A stretch of 64,000 bases of DNA. Origin: Lachnoclostridium sp. UBA3320 (GTDB lineage: Bacteria > Bacillota > Clostridia > Lachnospirales > Lachnospiraceae). Made by a program: the position numbers and the translations under genes. The stretch is from assembly GCA_002361175.1 (NCBI GenBank), contig DESG01000060.1, forward strand, positions 4,035 through 68,034, given 5' to 3'. Under the pieces are notes generated by a model. The model searched no databases. It worked only from the letters and a program-made list of their open reading frames with translations, and was not told the DNA's origin. This document shows positions 45,624 through 60,078 of this stretch, piece after piece; position 1 is the first letter of the stretch, and every line of letters begins with the position of its first letter.

Positions 45624-46943
45624 TTAAAATTTAAGTGTTTCTTTTATTCCTGCAAGATGATTTATAAATTGCTGTGCAGTTCGCCCTGATATTCCACCAT
45701 GACTTAACTCCCATCGGTTTGCCTCCATACAAAGTTCTTCATCCGTCAACTTAATTTCGGGATATTTTGCAGCAAGTCCTTTTACAATATTAAAATACTC
45801 CTGCTGCGAAGGTTTATAAAACCCTATGGACACTCCAAAACGTGCTGCAAGTGACAACTTCTCCTGCATAGTATCAGAGCGGTGAAGCTCGTCTTTTGAC
45901 ATATCAGAACGGTCACTCCATGTTTCACGTATAAGATGCCTTCTATTTGAAGTGGCATATATAAGCACGTTTTCAGGTTTAGCCTCAAGTCCGCCCTCTA
46001 TAACAGCCTTTAAATATTTATACTCTATTTCAAATTCTTCAAATGATAAATCATCCATATAAATGATAAAGCGATAATTTCTGTTCTTAATCTCTGAAAT
46101 TATGCGAGACAAATCCTTAAATTCATGCTTATAGACTTCTATCATTCTAAGACCCCTATTGTAATACATATTTAGTATAGCTTTAATGCTTGTGGATTTT
46201 CCAGTACCCGCATCGCCAAAAAGAAGTACATTATTAGCACATCGCCTGTCTAAAAATGCCTCTGTATTCTCAATAAGTTTCTGTTTCTGCGCCTCATATC
46301 CAATAATATCATTCAGTGTCATATTTCCGGTAGATGTTATAGGAATCAAAACTTTATCTGTATTTTTATTATGTGAAACTCTAAAAGCCTTGTTAAGACC
46401 AAACTTACCAACACCGTATTTTTTGTAAAATTCTGTGATAATATCGTACATCTGCTTCTCATCAGCAGCGTTTTCTATGTATGCACTAAGTTCCTGTACC
46501 TTTTCACCTACACTTTTATTAGAAATTTGTCCACTTTTTACAACTGCTTTATAATCCAATATTATACTAAAACAGTTTATGCCAAGTACACTCTCCATCT
46601 CAGAAAAGTCGTAATCAAAAAGTTTCTTAAATATCAGAAAATCTCCTCTTGCAAATTCATTCACAGTTCCCTCATTAGCTCCAACTTTTTCAGAAACAAG
46701 TGTAAATGGATTTTCACTCATCGCCAATATAAATGCAAGATAATTATGCCATAAATTCTTATCAAAGCCATAGCTTGTCGCAACATCTAAAAGTCTGTTT
46801 ATCTCAATATAAATATCTGTTATAAGATTCTCTTTAATATATTTCCCAGAAGAAAACCTCTGGCATATACCTGCAAGCTTGAATAAAATACTGTCCTCTC
46901 CTGCATTTCTATAAATTACAAGTTTTGAAATTAAACGGTACAT
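45624..46943 (-). CDS. DUF815-family AAA ATPase
   Basis: 439 aa from ATG 46943 (GGAGGAG upstream). Walker [10 protein letters not shown], Walker [39 protein letters not shown], and arginine-finger region match the DUF815 ATPases. The role is unknown across the family. The N-terminal ~190 residues are helical and less conserved. Confidence 0.9.
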   Translation of the reverse strand: MYRLISKLVIYRNAGEDSILFKLAGICQRFSSGKYIKENLITDIYIEINRLLDVATSYGFDKNLWHNYLAFILAMSENPFTLVSEKVGANEGTVNEFARGDFLIFKKLFDYDFSEMESVLGINCFSIILDYKAVVKSGQISNKSVGEKVQELSAYIENAADEKQMYDIITEFYKKYGVGKFGLNKAFRVSHNKNTDKVLIPITSTGNMTLNDIIGYEAQKQKLIENTEAFLDRRCANNVLLFGDAGTGKSTSIKAILNMYYNRGLRMIEVYKHEFKDLSRIISEIKNRNYRFIIYMDDLSFEEFEIEYKYLKAVIEGGLEAKPENVLIYATSNRRHLIRETWSDRSDMSKDELHRSDTMQEKLSLAARFGVSIGFYKPSQQEYFNIVKGLAAKYPEIKLTDEELCMEANRWELSHGGISGRTAQQFINHLAGIKETLKF

Positions 46944-47058
46944 ATAAATTCTCCTCCAATTTAAAACAATAATAACATAGTCTGACAAGTTCTAATTATA
47001 GCACACTTTTATTACTTTTTACACAAGTTAAAAAACTTTTGTAAATTTGTAGATTAAA

Positions 47059-47098
47059 AAATTACAGAATGCCAATGTAATCTAACACTCTGTAATTT
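47059..47098 (-). terminator. Terminator after lacZ
   Basis: AAATTACAGA/TCTGTAATTT, ten pairs with a 20-base loop, flanked by A/T tracts. Confidence 0.72.
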
Positions 47099-47116
47099 CT
47101 AAGTTATCAACCTATT

Positions 47117-51024
<3,908 letters not shown>

Positions 51025-51035
<11 letters not shown>

Positions 51036-51897
51036 CTTTATCTTCACCTACCTTTAATTGAACAATAGACAAAATTACTATTAATACCACAATTACATAT
51101 GAAACGGCTGCTGCATAACCAAAGTTTGGCTGATACTTAAACAACAAGTTATAAATATACATTGAAATAGTAATTGTCGAATTAGCTGGTCCACCATTTG
51201 TAATATTCATTGGTTCATCAAATAATTGCAGTGTACCAATAGTAGAATTTATTGTTGTAAATAAAATAATCGGTTTTAGCAGTGGCAATGTAATATAATT
51301 AAATCTTTGAAAAGCATTAGCACCGTCTAAATCTGCTGCTTCATAAACCGATTTATCAATTCCCTGAAGTCCTGCTAGATAAAAGACCATATTATAACCT
51401 GTCCATCTCCATGTTATAGCTATAATAATCAATACCTTTGCCCAAAATGGGTCTGTAACCCATGTTATAGGACTATTTATTATATTTAGTTTTATCAGCA
51501 ATGCATTTATAAATCCATCTGTAGCAAACAGCGATTTAAAAATAATAGAATATGAAACTAAGCTAGTTACACATGGCAGAAAAATTGCTGTCCGAAATAG
51601 TCCTTTAAATTTGAGGTTTTTGTCATTTAACATTGAAGAAATAACAAGTGCCAATATAATCATAATAGGAACTTGTACAATTAAGAAAATAAATGTATTA
51701 AACAACGCTTTTTTAAATGTTCCATCTGTCAGTAACCTTTTGTAATTGGCAATTCCATCAAATTTGAGATTGCTGCCAATACCAGTTTGAAACGACGTAA
51801 TAAATGCCTGAATCATTGGATAAAAGACAAAAACAATAATTAAAACTACAGCTGGTATAATAAAAGCCCATGCTCTTCTTTGCGCTTTTCCTTTCAT
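51025..51897 (-). CDS. ABC sugar permease, MalF type
   Basis: About 290 aa from ATG 51897 (AAAGGAG upstream), six membrane helices, EAA loop EAADLDGANAFQRFNYITLPLL. Partner of the MalG-type permease. A strong hairpin separates it from the binding protein gene upstream. Confidence 0.93.
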
Positions 51898-51933
51898 AGA
51901 TTTGCTCCTTTCCATTTATTGTTCTATATTTTA

Positions 51934-51990
51934 AAAAACGGTTCAAGTATACACTTACTTATAACTGTATCAACTACTTGAACCGTTTTT
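51934..51990 (-). terminator. Intercistronic hairpin after binding-protein gene
   Basis: AAAACGGTTCAAGTA/TACTTGAACCGTTTT is a perfect 15-bp stem with A/T tracts on both sides. It sits between the binding protein and permease genes. Partial termination or 3'-end protection here would give excess binding protein, a common design in sugar ABC operons. Confidence 0.85.
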
Positions 51991-52011
51991 ATCATTCTTT
52001 TGACCCTGGCA

Positions 52012-53361
52012 TTATTGTGCAACTGCTGCCTCTATAGTACCTTGATATGCAGCAAGTGTTTCTTTAATATCTGCACCATTTAAAATTTCTTGCAACGCTT
52101 CTGTCATTATATCCTCTATTGCATAAGTGTTTTGTCCATAATTTACAGTTGGAACTTTTGCAGTCCAGTCTATTAAATCAGAAACTACATCTTGTCCACC
52201 GAAATATTCATCATTTTTAGAATAGTCTGAGGCAGCATTTAAAGTTGGAATTAAACTGATTTCATCACCCAATTTATACATCAAATCTGCATTTGAACCA
52301 AATGTTTTACCAAGAAAATCTACAGCAGTTTTTTCATGTCCTACATTTTTGAGTACATACCAGCCAGCACCGCCAATAGAAGATGCATTTACAGAGTCTT
52401 TTATTTCAGACATCTTAGGAAAAGATGCAACTGCCCATTTACCGCTCTGGTCTTGTGCATTTCTTATAGAAGGTGCAATCCAACATCCTGTAAATACAGT
52501 AGCCACATCACCATTGTTAAAAGCACCTACAAATTGGTCCCAATCTGATACCTGCTTTACAAAACCTGAATCCATAAGCTTTTTATATACACCGATTGCA
52601 CAAGCAAGTGCCTCATTATCTTTAATGTTTACATTGCCGTCTTCGTCTGTATACCATGCACCTGCACTCTGCATCATCATACGAAGCTGCCCTAAATCAC
52701 TTGGGTCAAGAGTCAACCAGTCAACACCACACTTTTCTTTTACAGTTTTACCAATCTCAATATATTTATCCCATGTTAAATCTTGCATATCTTTTTCTTT
52801 ATAACCAGCTTCTTCAATTATATCTTTGCGATAAAATAATGCCGCTACACCAGAGTCAAACGGCACACCATATATCTTGCCATTAATCTGATTTACTCCT
52901 GTCTTATAAGCTGCAAAATCACCTGCACTAATTACAGAAGAAAGATCTGCAAACTCATCTGGGTATGCATTCAAATAACCCTGAATACGATAATCCTCAA
53001 TTAATGCAATATTTGGCAATCCGTCATATGTTCCTGATGACAATGCCGTATTTAATTTTGCTACAATATCATCTTGTGCCATAGTTACCACATTCACATT
53101 TACATCTGGATTGTCTTTCTTATAAACCTCTGCCGCTGCATTTGCTGCAGGAATATTAAAAGATTCATCCCATGCCCATACTGTAATTGTATCAGAATCT
53201 TTAGAATTATTAGAGTTTTCATTTTGGTTATCATCTGTTTGATTATTATTTTGTGCATTGTCTGCTGTTTGGTTATTTTCTGTTTCATTTCCTAAACCAC
53301 AAGCTGTAAGGTTAAAAAGCATAACACTTGCCAAAACAAAAGATAATAATTTTTTTCTCAT
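52012..53361 (-). CDS. ABC sugar-binding lipoprotein
   Basis: 449 aa from ATG 53361 (AGGAGG upstream). A lipoprotein signal ends at LTAC-G near residue 21. An Asn/Asp/Gln-rich linker (about 25-55) and a family 1 extracellular solute-binding fold follow (DTITVWAWDESFNIPAANAAAEVYKKDNPDVNV). It delivers a galactoside or related sugar to the permeases, judged from lacZ. Confidence 0.93.
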   Translation of the reverse strand: MRKKLLSFVLASVMLFNLTACGLGNETENNQTADNAQNNNQTDDNQNENSNNSKDSDTITVWAWDESFNIPAANAAAEVYKKDNPDVNVNVVTMAQDDIVAKLNTALSSGTYDGLPNIALIEDYRIQGYLNAYPDEFADLSSVISAGDFAAYKTGVNQINGKIYGVPFDSGVAALFYRKDIIEEAGYKEKDMQDLTWDKYIEIGKTVKEKCGVDWLTLDPSDLGQLRMMMQSAGAWYTDEDGNVNIKDNEALACAIGVYKKLMDSGFVKQVSDWDQFVGAFNNGDVATVFTGCWIAPSIRNAQDQSGKWAVASFPKMSEIKDSVNASSIGGAGWYVLKNVGHEKTAVDFLGKTFGSNADLMYKLGDEISLIPTLNAASDYSKNDEYFGGQDVVSDLIDWTAKVPTVNYGQNTYAIEDIMTEALQEILNGADIKETLAAYQGTIEAAVAQ

Positions 53362-53469
53362 AATAGCCTCCTCCTTTTTTTTAGTATTTCCCATATATTA
53401 CAGGAAATATTCTTTATCATAAATTTTGTATAGTATAACTTTACTTAAAGGAAGATTGTCTATTTTTTG

Positions 53470-53991
53470 CTAATCCATGGTAAGCTCTTTTAAAAGATAA
53501 TTATATATAGTTTCGTTTTTTTCCTTAAATCTTTTACATACCTGTATTGCGTCATCTTCGGTTGCAACATTTAAAGAAAGTTCCAAGATGGTACTTCCTC
53601 TTTCTATAATAGATACCTTTGCCAGATATTCATTTATCTTTGTCTGCGTAAAATCAGTATGTATTGTTGTCCTTTTTACAATATTTACTTTGTTTTCACT
53701 AAGGTAATTATCAATCTGTATCTTAGTATCATCAGGAAGTTGATTTCCAAAGAAACCAAGAGTTTCTAAGCCTGACGGCGCAATTACATAATAAGAAGTA
53801 GAATGAGTCTGCTCCGCTTCAATCATTTTATCTTCTGTAAGGCTTGCCAGTGTTTGTTGTATGGAAAAGTAGTCGGTGTAGCCGTTTGTTAATATAAAGT
53901 CAGAAATAATGGCGTTAGGCATTGGCTGTTTTGTTTGGCTTAGAAAATATAAAATTATTAATTTGTACAGTTTTAATGATTCTGATGTCAT
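53470..53991 (-). CDS. DUF4364-family winged-helix protein
   Basis: 173 aa from ATG 53991 (GGGAGGGG upstream). The N-terminal winged helix (LYKLIILYFLSQTKQPMPNAIISDFILTNGYTDYFSIQQTLASLTEDKMI) matches DUF4364, common in Clostridia. A C-terminal beta region follows. A transcriptional role is likely but unproved. Confidence 0.88.
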   Translation of the reverse strand: MTSESLKLYKLIILYFLSQTKQPMPNAIISDFILTNGYTDYFSIQQTLASLTEDKMIEAEQTHSTSYYVIAPSGLETLGFFGNQLPDDTKIQIDNYLSENKVNIVKRTTIHTDFTQTKINEYLAKVSIIERGSTILELSLNVATEDDAIQVCKRFKEKNETIYNYLLKELTMD

Positions 53992-54019
53992 AAAACCCCT
54001 CCCAATTATGCTTATATAT

Positions 54020-55171
54020 TTACTTGATATATTCTTTAACTGCATTAGCAACAGCAAGGGCAACACGTGGGTCAAATGCTTCAGGCATAATATTGTTTTC
54101 GTTTAAGTCTTTATCATCTACAAGAGATGATATTGCAAGAGCTGCAGCAAGTTTCATCTCTTCAGTAATTTGAGTGGCACGTCCTTCTAGTGCTCCTTTA
54201 AATATACCTGGGAAAGCAACTACATTATTTACTTGATTTGGAAAGTCAGAACGACCTGTGCCTACAACCTTTACACCAGCTTTTTTTGCAATATTAGGCA
54301 TAATCTCAGGAACAGGATTTGCCATAGCAAATATTATAGCATCCTTATTCATCGAAGCTGCCATTTCTTCTGTAACTATACCTGGTGCTGATACACCAAC
54401 AAAAATATCTGCACCATTTAATGCATCTGCAAGAGAACCTGTTTTTTTAGTAAGATTTGTAACTTTTGCCATCTCTTTTTGCATCCAGTTAAGTTCAGGA
54501 TAAGAAGGAGAAATTATACCTGCTTTGTCACACATTACAATATCTTTAAAACCATATCTTAAAAGAAGTTTAGTTATAGCAATGCCTGCTGAACCTGCAC
54601 CATTTACAACCACATGACACTCTTCTTTTGTTTTTTTAGTTACTTTGAGTGCATTAATTATACCTGCAAGCACAACAATAGCTGTTCCGTGCTGGTCATC
54701 ATGAAAAACAGGGATATCAAGCTCCTTTTTAAGACGTTCTTCTATTTCAAAACACCTTGGTGCTGATATGTCCTCAAGATTTATTCCACCAAATGCAGGT
54801 GCAATATTTATAACTGTTTTTATAATTTCTTCAGTATCTTGTGTGGCAAGGCATATTGGAAATGCATTGACACCGCCAAATTCTTTAAACAGTACTGCTT
54901 TTCCTTCCATTACAGGCATTGCAGCTTCTGGTCCAATATTGCCAAGTCCAAGAACTGCACTTCCATCAGAAACAACTGCCACAGTATTGGATTTAATAGT
55001 GTAATTATACACCTCATCTTTATTTTGTGCTATAATTTTACATGGTTCTGCAACACCTGGTGTATATGCTATTGCAAGGTCTTCTCTTGAATCGACATGA
55101 CATTTTGGTGTTGTGCAAATCTTTCCATTCCATTTTCTGTGCAGTTCTATTGATTTTTCGTTATTTGTCAT
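54020..55171 (-). CDS. NAD(P)-dependent malic enzyme
   Basis: 383 aa, the short bacterial form. YTPGVAEPC, the metal-site region VFHDDQHGTAIVVLAG, dinucleotide loop VNGAGSAGIAI, and ANPVPEI are conserved. Converts malate to pyruvate and CO2. GAGGTAAAAT precedes ATG 55171. Confidence 0.95.
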   Translation of the reverse strand: MTNNEKSIELHRKWNGKICTTPKCHVDSREDLAIAYTPGVAEPCKIIAQNKDEVYNYTIKSNTVAVVSDGSAVLGLGNIGPEAAMPVMEGKAVLFKEFGGVNAFPICLATQDTEEIIKTVINIAPAFGGINLEDISAPRCFEIEERLKKELDIPVFHDDQHGTAIVVLAGIINALKVTKKTKEECHVVVNGAGSAGIAITKLLLRYGFKDIVMCDKAGIISPSYPELNWMQKEMAKVTNLTKKTGSLADALNGADIFVGVSAPGIVTEEMAASMNKDAIIFAMANPVPEIMPNIAKKAGVKVVGTGRSDFPNQVNNVVAFPGIFKGALEGRATQITEEMKLAAALAISSLVDDKDLNENNIMPEAFDPRVALAVANAVKEYIK

Positions 55172-55293
55172 ATTTTACCTCATTTCTACATTACTGGGAC
55201 TATTATTTAGCCCATTCCTGCTTTACTAATTTTAATTTTTTTCTATTTTTAATAAAATGATATCATAGATTTATTTTTAAAACAAGAATTTAC

Positions 55294-55322
55294 TTTACAA
55301 TCCAGCATTTATTGTGTATATT
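55294..55322 (+). promoter_or_regulatory. Candidate rho promoter
   Basis: TTTACA (55294-55299), 17-base spacer, TATATT (55317-55322). It leaves a leader of about 140 bases before rho, fitting the known habit of rho genes to self-regulate through a leader, but no specific structure is evident. Confidence 0.55.
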
Positions 55323-55466
55323 AATTATTAGAATGAATCTGTTTGTTAGAGAGTATTTCTTTTATTTCTAATATAAATATTTTAATTTTCACGATGTTAC
55401 ACAATTCCCGTTGTCGCAAAAGCAATGGTAAACAATAATTTACATAAAAAAAGAAAGAGGTTAATT

Positions 55467-56939
55467 ATGTCAGAACTTGAAAAAATGTCACTTGTAGAAT
55501 TGCGTATTGAGGGTAGAAAACTGGGCGTAAAGAATATAACCACATATAAGAAGCAAGAACTTCTTGATAAGCTTCTTGATATGACAAAAAGTGCTGATGC
55601 GGATAATCTTGTTGGTGGGAAAACAGATTCTGGCAAAAACAGAATTGTAGAGAATGTAACTAAAGACAACAAAACAGAAGGTGTAGATAATAAGGCAAAA
55701 AAGCCTAAAAACGTTGTAAAAAGCAATAACAATAACAACAGCAGTAATAATAAAACTGTAAATAGCACAACAAGTGTAGAGCAGCAGCTTCCAAGCGATA
55801 TGGAACAGCTTGACAGTGGAGAGGTGAGAGAAGGTATACTTGAGGTTATGCAGGAAGGTTATGGATTTATAAGATGTGACAATTATCTTCCAGGTGATGA
55901 GGACGTGTATGTTTCACCAGCACTTATTAGAAAATATCATCTGCGTACAGGTGATATACTTAAGGGAAATGTCAGAGTACGCAATCAGAATGAAAAGTTT
56001 GCAGCACTCCTTTATATACGTTCCGTCAATGGCATAGCACCAGATAAGATTATACATAGAATTAAATTTGAACAACTTACTCCTATCTTTCCAAACAGCA
56101 GAATCCGTCTTGAGATGCAAGGAGGACCTATATCTATGCGTATGATGGATTTAATATCACCGATTGGAAAGGGGCAGCGTGGCATGATTGTATCACAGCC
56201 CAAAACTGGAAAGACCACTCTATTAAAGCAAGTTGCTAAAGCTGTTAAAACAAACCACCCTAAGATGCATTTGATTGTACTGCTTATTGATGAAAGACCT
56301 GAAGAAGTGACTGATATAAAAGAGTCAATTATGGGGCATAATGTTGATGTAATATATTCGACATTTGATGAACTTCCCGAAAATCACAAAAGAGTATCTG
56401 AAATGGTTATTGAAAGGGCAAAACGTCTTGTTGAACATGGAGAAGATGTTATGGTATTGCTTGACAGCATTACAAGACTTGCAAGAGCATACAATCTTAC
56501 TGTACAGCCTAGTGGACGCACATTGTCAGGCGGGCTTGACCCAGCAGCGCTTCATATGCCAAAGAGATTTTTTGGTGCAGCAAGAAATATGCGTGAAGGC
56601 GGAAGTCTTACAATATTGGCAACAGCACTTGTTGACACAGGAAGCAAAATGGATGATGTTGTATTTGAAGAGTTTAAGGGTACTGGTAATATGGAGATTG
56701 TACTTGACAGAAAATTGTCTGAAAAGAGAGTATTTCCAGCTATTGATTTACCAAAGTCCAGCACAAGGCGTGATGACTTGCTTTTAACACAAGATGAAAT
56801 AGAAGCTAATTTCCTTATAAGAAAGGCATTTAATAGTAATAAAACAGAAGAGGCAGTTGAACGTATTATCGAAGTTTTTAGAAAAACGAGAAACAATCAG
56901 GAATTTACTCAAATGATCAAAAAAGTAAAAATTGTATAA
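55467..56939 (+). CDS. rho: Transcription termination factor Rho
   Basis: 490 aa from ATG 55467 (AAAGAGG upstream). N-terminal Rho-N helical domain ([16 protein letters not shown]), a low-complexity Lys/Asn/Ser insert (about residues 70-105) typical of some clostridial and Bacteroidota Rho, the cold-shock RNA-binding domain ([21 protein letters not shown]), and the hexameric ATPase ([32 protein letters not shown]). The low-complexity insert may promote RNA binding or condensation. Confidence 0.96.
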   Translation: MSELEKMSLVELRIEGRKLGVKNITTYKKQELLDKLLDMTKSADADNLVGGKTDSGKNRIVENVTKDNKTEGVDNKAKKPKNVVKSNNNNNSSNNKTVNSTTSVEQQLPSDMEQLDSGEVREGILEVMQEGYGFIRCDNYLPGDEDVYVSPALIRKYHLRTGDILKGNVRVRNQNEKFAALLYIRSVNGIAPDKIIHRIKFEQLTPIFPNSRIRLEMQGGPISMRMMDLISPIGKGQRGMIVSQPKTGKTTLLKQVAKAVKTNHPKMHLIVLLIDERPEEVTDIKESIMGHNVDVIYSTFDELPENHKRVSEMVIERAKRLVEHGEDVMVLLDSITRLARAYNLTVQPSGRTLSGGLDPAALHMPKRFFGAARNMREGGSLTILATALVDTGSKMDDVVFEEFKGTGNMEIVLDRKLSEKRVFPAIDLPKSSTRRDDLLLTQDEIEANFLIRKAFNSNKTEEAVERIIEVFRKTRNNQEFTQMIKKVKIV

Positions 56940-56974
56940 ACTGTTTATCTTAAAATTGAAAGTGAGGCAGGATA

Positions 56975-58954
56975 ATGACAGAAAAGAAAAAATTTTATTT
57001 AACTACAGCGATTGCATATACTTCAGGTAAACCGCATATTGGCAACACATATGAAGCAGTTCTTGCAGACAGTATTGTAAGGTTTAAAAGGCAACAGGGT
57101 TATGATGTGCGCTTCCAGACTGGCACAGATGAACATGGACAAAAAATTGAGATAAAGTCAAAAGAAGCAGGTGTAACTCCTAAAAAATTTGTGGATGATG
57201 TATCAGGTCAGATAAAAAACATATGGGATTTAATGAATACATCATATGATAAATTTATACGCACTACAGACGAATACCACGAAAGACAAGTACAGAAGAT
57301 TTTCAAAAAATTGTATGAGCAAGGCGATATATACAAAGGATTTTATGAAGGTATGTACTGTACTCCGTGTGAAGCATTTTTTACACCATCTCAGCTTGTT
57401 GATGGCAAATGCCCTGACTGTGGAAGAGAGTGTCAGCCAGCAAAAGAAGAAGCATATTTCCTTAAATTAAGTAAATATGCAGACAAACTTATAGAACATA
57501 TTAACACACATCCTGAATTTATTCAGCCAGAGTCACGTAAAAATGAGATGATGAACAATTTCTTGCTTCCAGGGCTACAGGATTTATGTGTATCACGCAC
57601 TTCATTTAAGTGGGGCATTCCTGTTGACTTTGACGAAGGACATATTATATATGTGTGGATAGATGCACTTAGCAACTATATTACAGGGCTTGGATATGAT
57701 ACAGATGGCAACAGTATACTTGAAAATGGCCAAGACCTCTTCTCAAAATACTGGCCAGCCGACCTACATCTTATAGGAAAAGACATACTGCGTTTCCACA
57801 CAATTTACTGGCCAATAATGCTTATGGCTCTTGGATTGCCATTGCCAAAACAAATATTTGGACATCCGTGGCTTTTACAGAATGATGGCAAGATGAGCAA
57901 ATCCAAAGGAAATGTAATATATGCAGATGACCTTGTAAAAATATTTGGAGTAGATGCAGTACGTTATTTTGTACTTCATGAAATGCCATTTGATAATGAT
58001 GGTGTAATTTCATGGGAACTTATAACAGAAAGAGTAAATTCTGACCTTGCCAACACACTTGGTAACCTTGTAAACAGGACAATTTCAATGACAAATAAAT
58101 ACCTTTTTGGAATAGCAGAAGACAAAGGTGTAACAGAATCTGTAGATGAAGAACTTAAAGCACTTGTAACTGCTGCCCCTGACAAAGTTATTGCCAAAAT
58201 GGATGCACTGCGTGTTGCCGATGCAATTTCAGAGGTATTTTCTATATTTAAAAGATGCAATAAATATATAGATGAAACAGAGCCATGGATACTTGGTAAA
58301 GACGAAAGCAAAAAAGACAGACTTTCAACAGTTCTTTATAATCTTATAGAAAGCATTACAACAGGCGCAAGTCTTCTTGAAGCATTTATGCCAGAAACTA
58401 CAGAAAAAATACTTACACAGCTTAATGCACAGAAGAAAAGCCTCGAAGATATGAGGACATTTGGAGGCTATATATCAGGTACAAAAGTTACAGATAAACC
58501 TGAAATACTATTTATGAGACAAGACGTAAAAGATGTGCTTGCTAAAGCAGAAGAAATTATTGCTTCACAGATAACAGTAGACAATACAGATGATACTAAA
58601 GAAAGCGTAATAAATATTGAGTCTAAACCTGAAATAACATTTGAAGATTTTGAAAAAATGCAGTTTCAAGTGGGAGAAATCATTGCGTGTGAAGAAGTTA
58701 AAAAATCAAGAAAACTCCTTTGCTCTCAAGTTAAAATTGGCAGTGAAGTAAAACAGATTGTATCTGGGATAAAGCAGTATTATACAGCAGAAGAAATGGT
58801 TGGCAAGAAAGTAATGGTGCTTGTAAATCTTAAGCCTGCAAAACTTGCTGGAGTGTTGTCAGAAGGTATGCTTCTTTGTGCGGAAGATGACAAAGGTGGA
58901 CTTGCACTTGTGACACCTGAGAAAGATATGCCAGCAGGGGCTATAATTTGCTAA
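56975..58954 (+). CDS. metG: Methionyl-tRNA synthetase
   Basis: 659 aa. HIGH-type motif KPHIGNTYE, zinc Cys sets (CTPCEAFF and CPDCGREC), KMSKS in DGKMSKSKGN, and a C-terminal tRNA-binding domain (FQVGEIIACEEVKKSRKLL, about 560-659). GTGAGG precedes ATG 56975. No T-box lies in the 35-base gap from rho. Confidence 0.97.
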   Translation: MTEKKKFYLTTAIAYTSGKPHIGNTYEAVLADSIVRFKRQQGYDVRFQTGTDEHGQKIEIKSKEAGVTPKKFVDDVSGQIKNIWDLMNTSYDKFIRTTDEYHERQVQKIFKKLYEQGDIYKGFYEGMYCTPCEAFFTPSQLVDGKCPDCGRECQPAKEEAYFLKLSKYADKLIEHINTHPEFIQPESRKNEMMNNFLLPGLQDLCVSRTSFKWGIPVDFDEGHIIYVWIDALSNYITGLGYDTDGNSILENGQDLFSKYWPADLHLIGKDILRFHTIYWPIMLMALGLPLPKQIFGHPWLLQNDGKMSKSKGNVIYADDLVKIFGVDAVRYFVLHEMPFDNDGVISWELITERVNSDLANTLGNLVNRTISMTNKYLFGIAEDKGVTESVDEELKALVTAAPDKVIAKMDALRVADAISEVFSIFKRCNKYIDETEPWILGKDESKKDRLSTVLYNLIESITTGASLLEAFMPETTEKILTQLNAQKKSLEDMRTFGGYISGTKVTDKPEILFMRQDVKDVLAKAEEIIASQITVDNTDDTKESVINIESKPEITFEDFEKMQFQVGEIIACEEVKKSRKLLCSQVKIGSEVKQIVSGIKQYYTAEEMVGKKVMVLVNLKPAKLAGVLSEGMLLCAEDDKGGLALVTPEKDMPAGAIIC

Positions 58955-59198
58955 ATTAATGCTCTTGCTTAGACGAAGCACGCAGTGGTGCATAAAATCT
59001 GAAAAAAACAGATTACTTGTATCATAGTTACATTTAGGTTAAAATGATGTAGTTTCGGTCATTTTCAACATTGCATATTTTTTGTATATGCAGTTTGGAA
59101 TAGTTTTAATCAGTTAGAATTGTGTACAAAGTTGTGTACTAAAATTCTTTATAAACCCTTATTTTTTAAGGATTTTTCTTGTATATCTAATAACATTT

Positions 59199-59224
59199 AC
59201 CCCTTGATATCAAAATCAAGGGGT
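59199..59224 (+). terminator. Strong terminator
   Basis: ACCCCTTGAT/ATCAAGGGGT, ten perfect pairs with a six-base loop, followed by ATTTATAT. It may end transcripts from metG. Confidence 0.82.
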
Positions 59225-59352
59225 ATTTATATATCATTTAAAGTCTTATATAAGCCGCCAGTATAGAAGATTTTTCTATATATTTTTTTGGAGGTTTCCA
59301 CGTTATATCTTTCAAAAGCAATTAATCGTTGCGAACCCTACCCCATTTATAT

Positions 59353-59404
59353 GATGCAATCAAAGGCATCACGACCTAGACAAGTCGTTAAACTGTCTTT
59401 TTTT
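59353..59404 (+). promoter_or_regulatory. Possible attenuator with alternative hairpins
   Basis: A first hairpin GATGC/GCATC (59353-59370) is followed by two mutually exclusive ones: ACGAC/GTCGT (59371-59388) and AGACA/TGTCT (59378-59398). The second runs into seven T (59398-59404). The overlap is the classic terminator-antiterminator layout. It lies 40 bases before the gene at 59442. Stems are short, so this is tentative. Confidence 0.45.
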
Positions 59405-59441
59405 GTTGCACGTAAATCTAAACATAGAAAGGATGATTGTC

Positions 59442-59621
59442 ATGTTAAAAGAATTTGAAGAATGGCTGTTTAAAAAATGCCCTTGGTACTATCTGATATC
59501 ACAGAAACAGGAAGACGAGTATTTCTCACAGTGGTTTGATGAATGGTACGAAAAAGAATATGGTCAAGGAAAGGAGAATACAGAACATGAGGAAATGGTT
59601 CAAAAACGTAACAACGATTGA
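59442..59621 (+). CDS. Small acidic protein (59 aa)
   Basis: MLKEFEEWLFKKCPWYYLIS followed by a strongly charged helix. AAAGGATG precedes ATG 59442. It overlaps the start of the J-domain-like gene, so the two are co-translated. Family unknown; found with mobile-element-type neighbours. Confidence 0.6.
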   Translation: MLKEFEEWLFKKCPWYYLISQKQEDEYFSQWFDEWYEKEYGQGKENTEHEEMVQKRNND

Positions 59622-60063
59622 GGAGTTAAGGTCAGAGTACAAGGTGCTGTTAAGACAGCACCACCCAGATAATGGTGGTGATTTACATATTATGCAAGAG
59701 ATAAATGCAGAATATGAAGTTGTCTTTGCTATTTTAAAGCAACAGAACACGGCAAGTAGTGAATCTTCCACTAGAGAAGAAAGCGAGGAAGATACAGCTT
59801 TAAGAGCAGTTTTAAATGAGATTATCAGTTTCAATATGGAGATTGAGATTATAGGCTCATGGATATGGTGCTTTAACAGCTATCCATATAAAGACCGACT
59901 GAAAGCACTTGGCTTTAAGTATGCACCTAAAAAACGTGCGTGGACTTGGCATTATGGAGAGTACAAGCGTTATGGCAAGGAAAAAGATATTGATGATATC
60001 CGTGCAAAGTATGGTTCACAGAGAGTTTATCGCAAAAGCAGTATGCAATACCATTTGAGCTAA
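59587..60063 (+). CDS. J-domain-like protein (158 aa)
   Basis: From ATG 59587 (AAAGGAG upstream): a short J-domain with the HPD motif in LLRQHHPDNGGD (about residues 20-31). An acidic linker and a C-terminal region (LKALGFKYAPKKRAWTWHYGEYKRYG) follow, the latter like that of mobile-element DnaJ-type proteins. It may recruit DnaK; no chaperone gene is adjacent. Confidence 0.8.
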   Translation: MRKWFKNVTTIEELRSEYKVLLRQHHPDNGGDLHIMQEINAEYEVVFAILKQQNTASSESSTREESEEDTALRAVLNEIISFNMEIEIIGSWIWCFNSYPYKDRLKALGFKYAPKKRAWTWHYGEYKRYGKEKDIDDIRAKYGSQRVYRKSSMQYHLS

Positions 60064-60078
60064 GAGAGGAGAATATAT

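Larger units (their letters stand above)
58955..59441. other. Non-coding junction before the mobile-type gene block
   Basis: No convincing gene. It contains a close repeat of GTGTAC (near 59114 and 59126), a strong terminator at 59199-59224 and a leader-type hairpin group at 59353-59404. This is the likely edge of the mobile-type block that follows, although an attachment core cannot be defined here. Confidence 0.45.
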
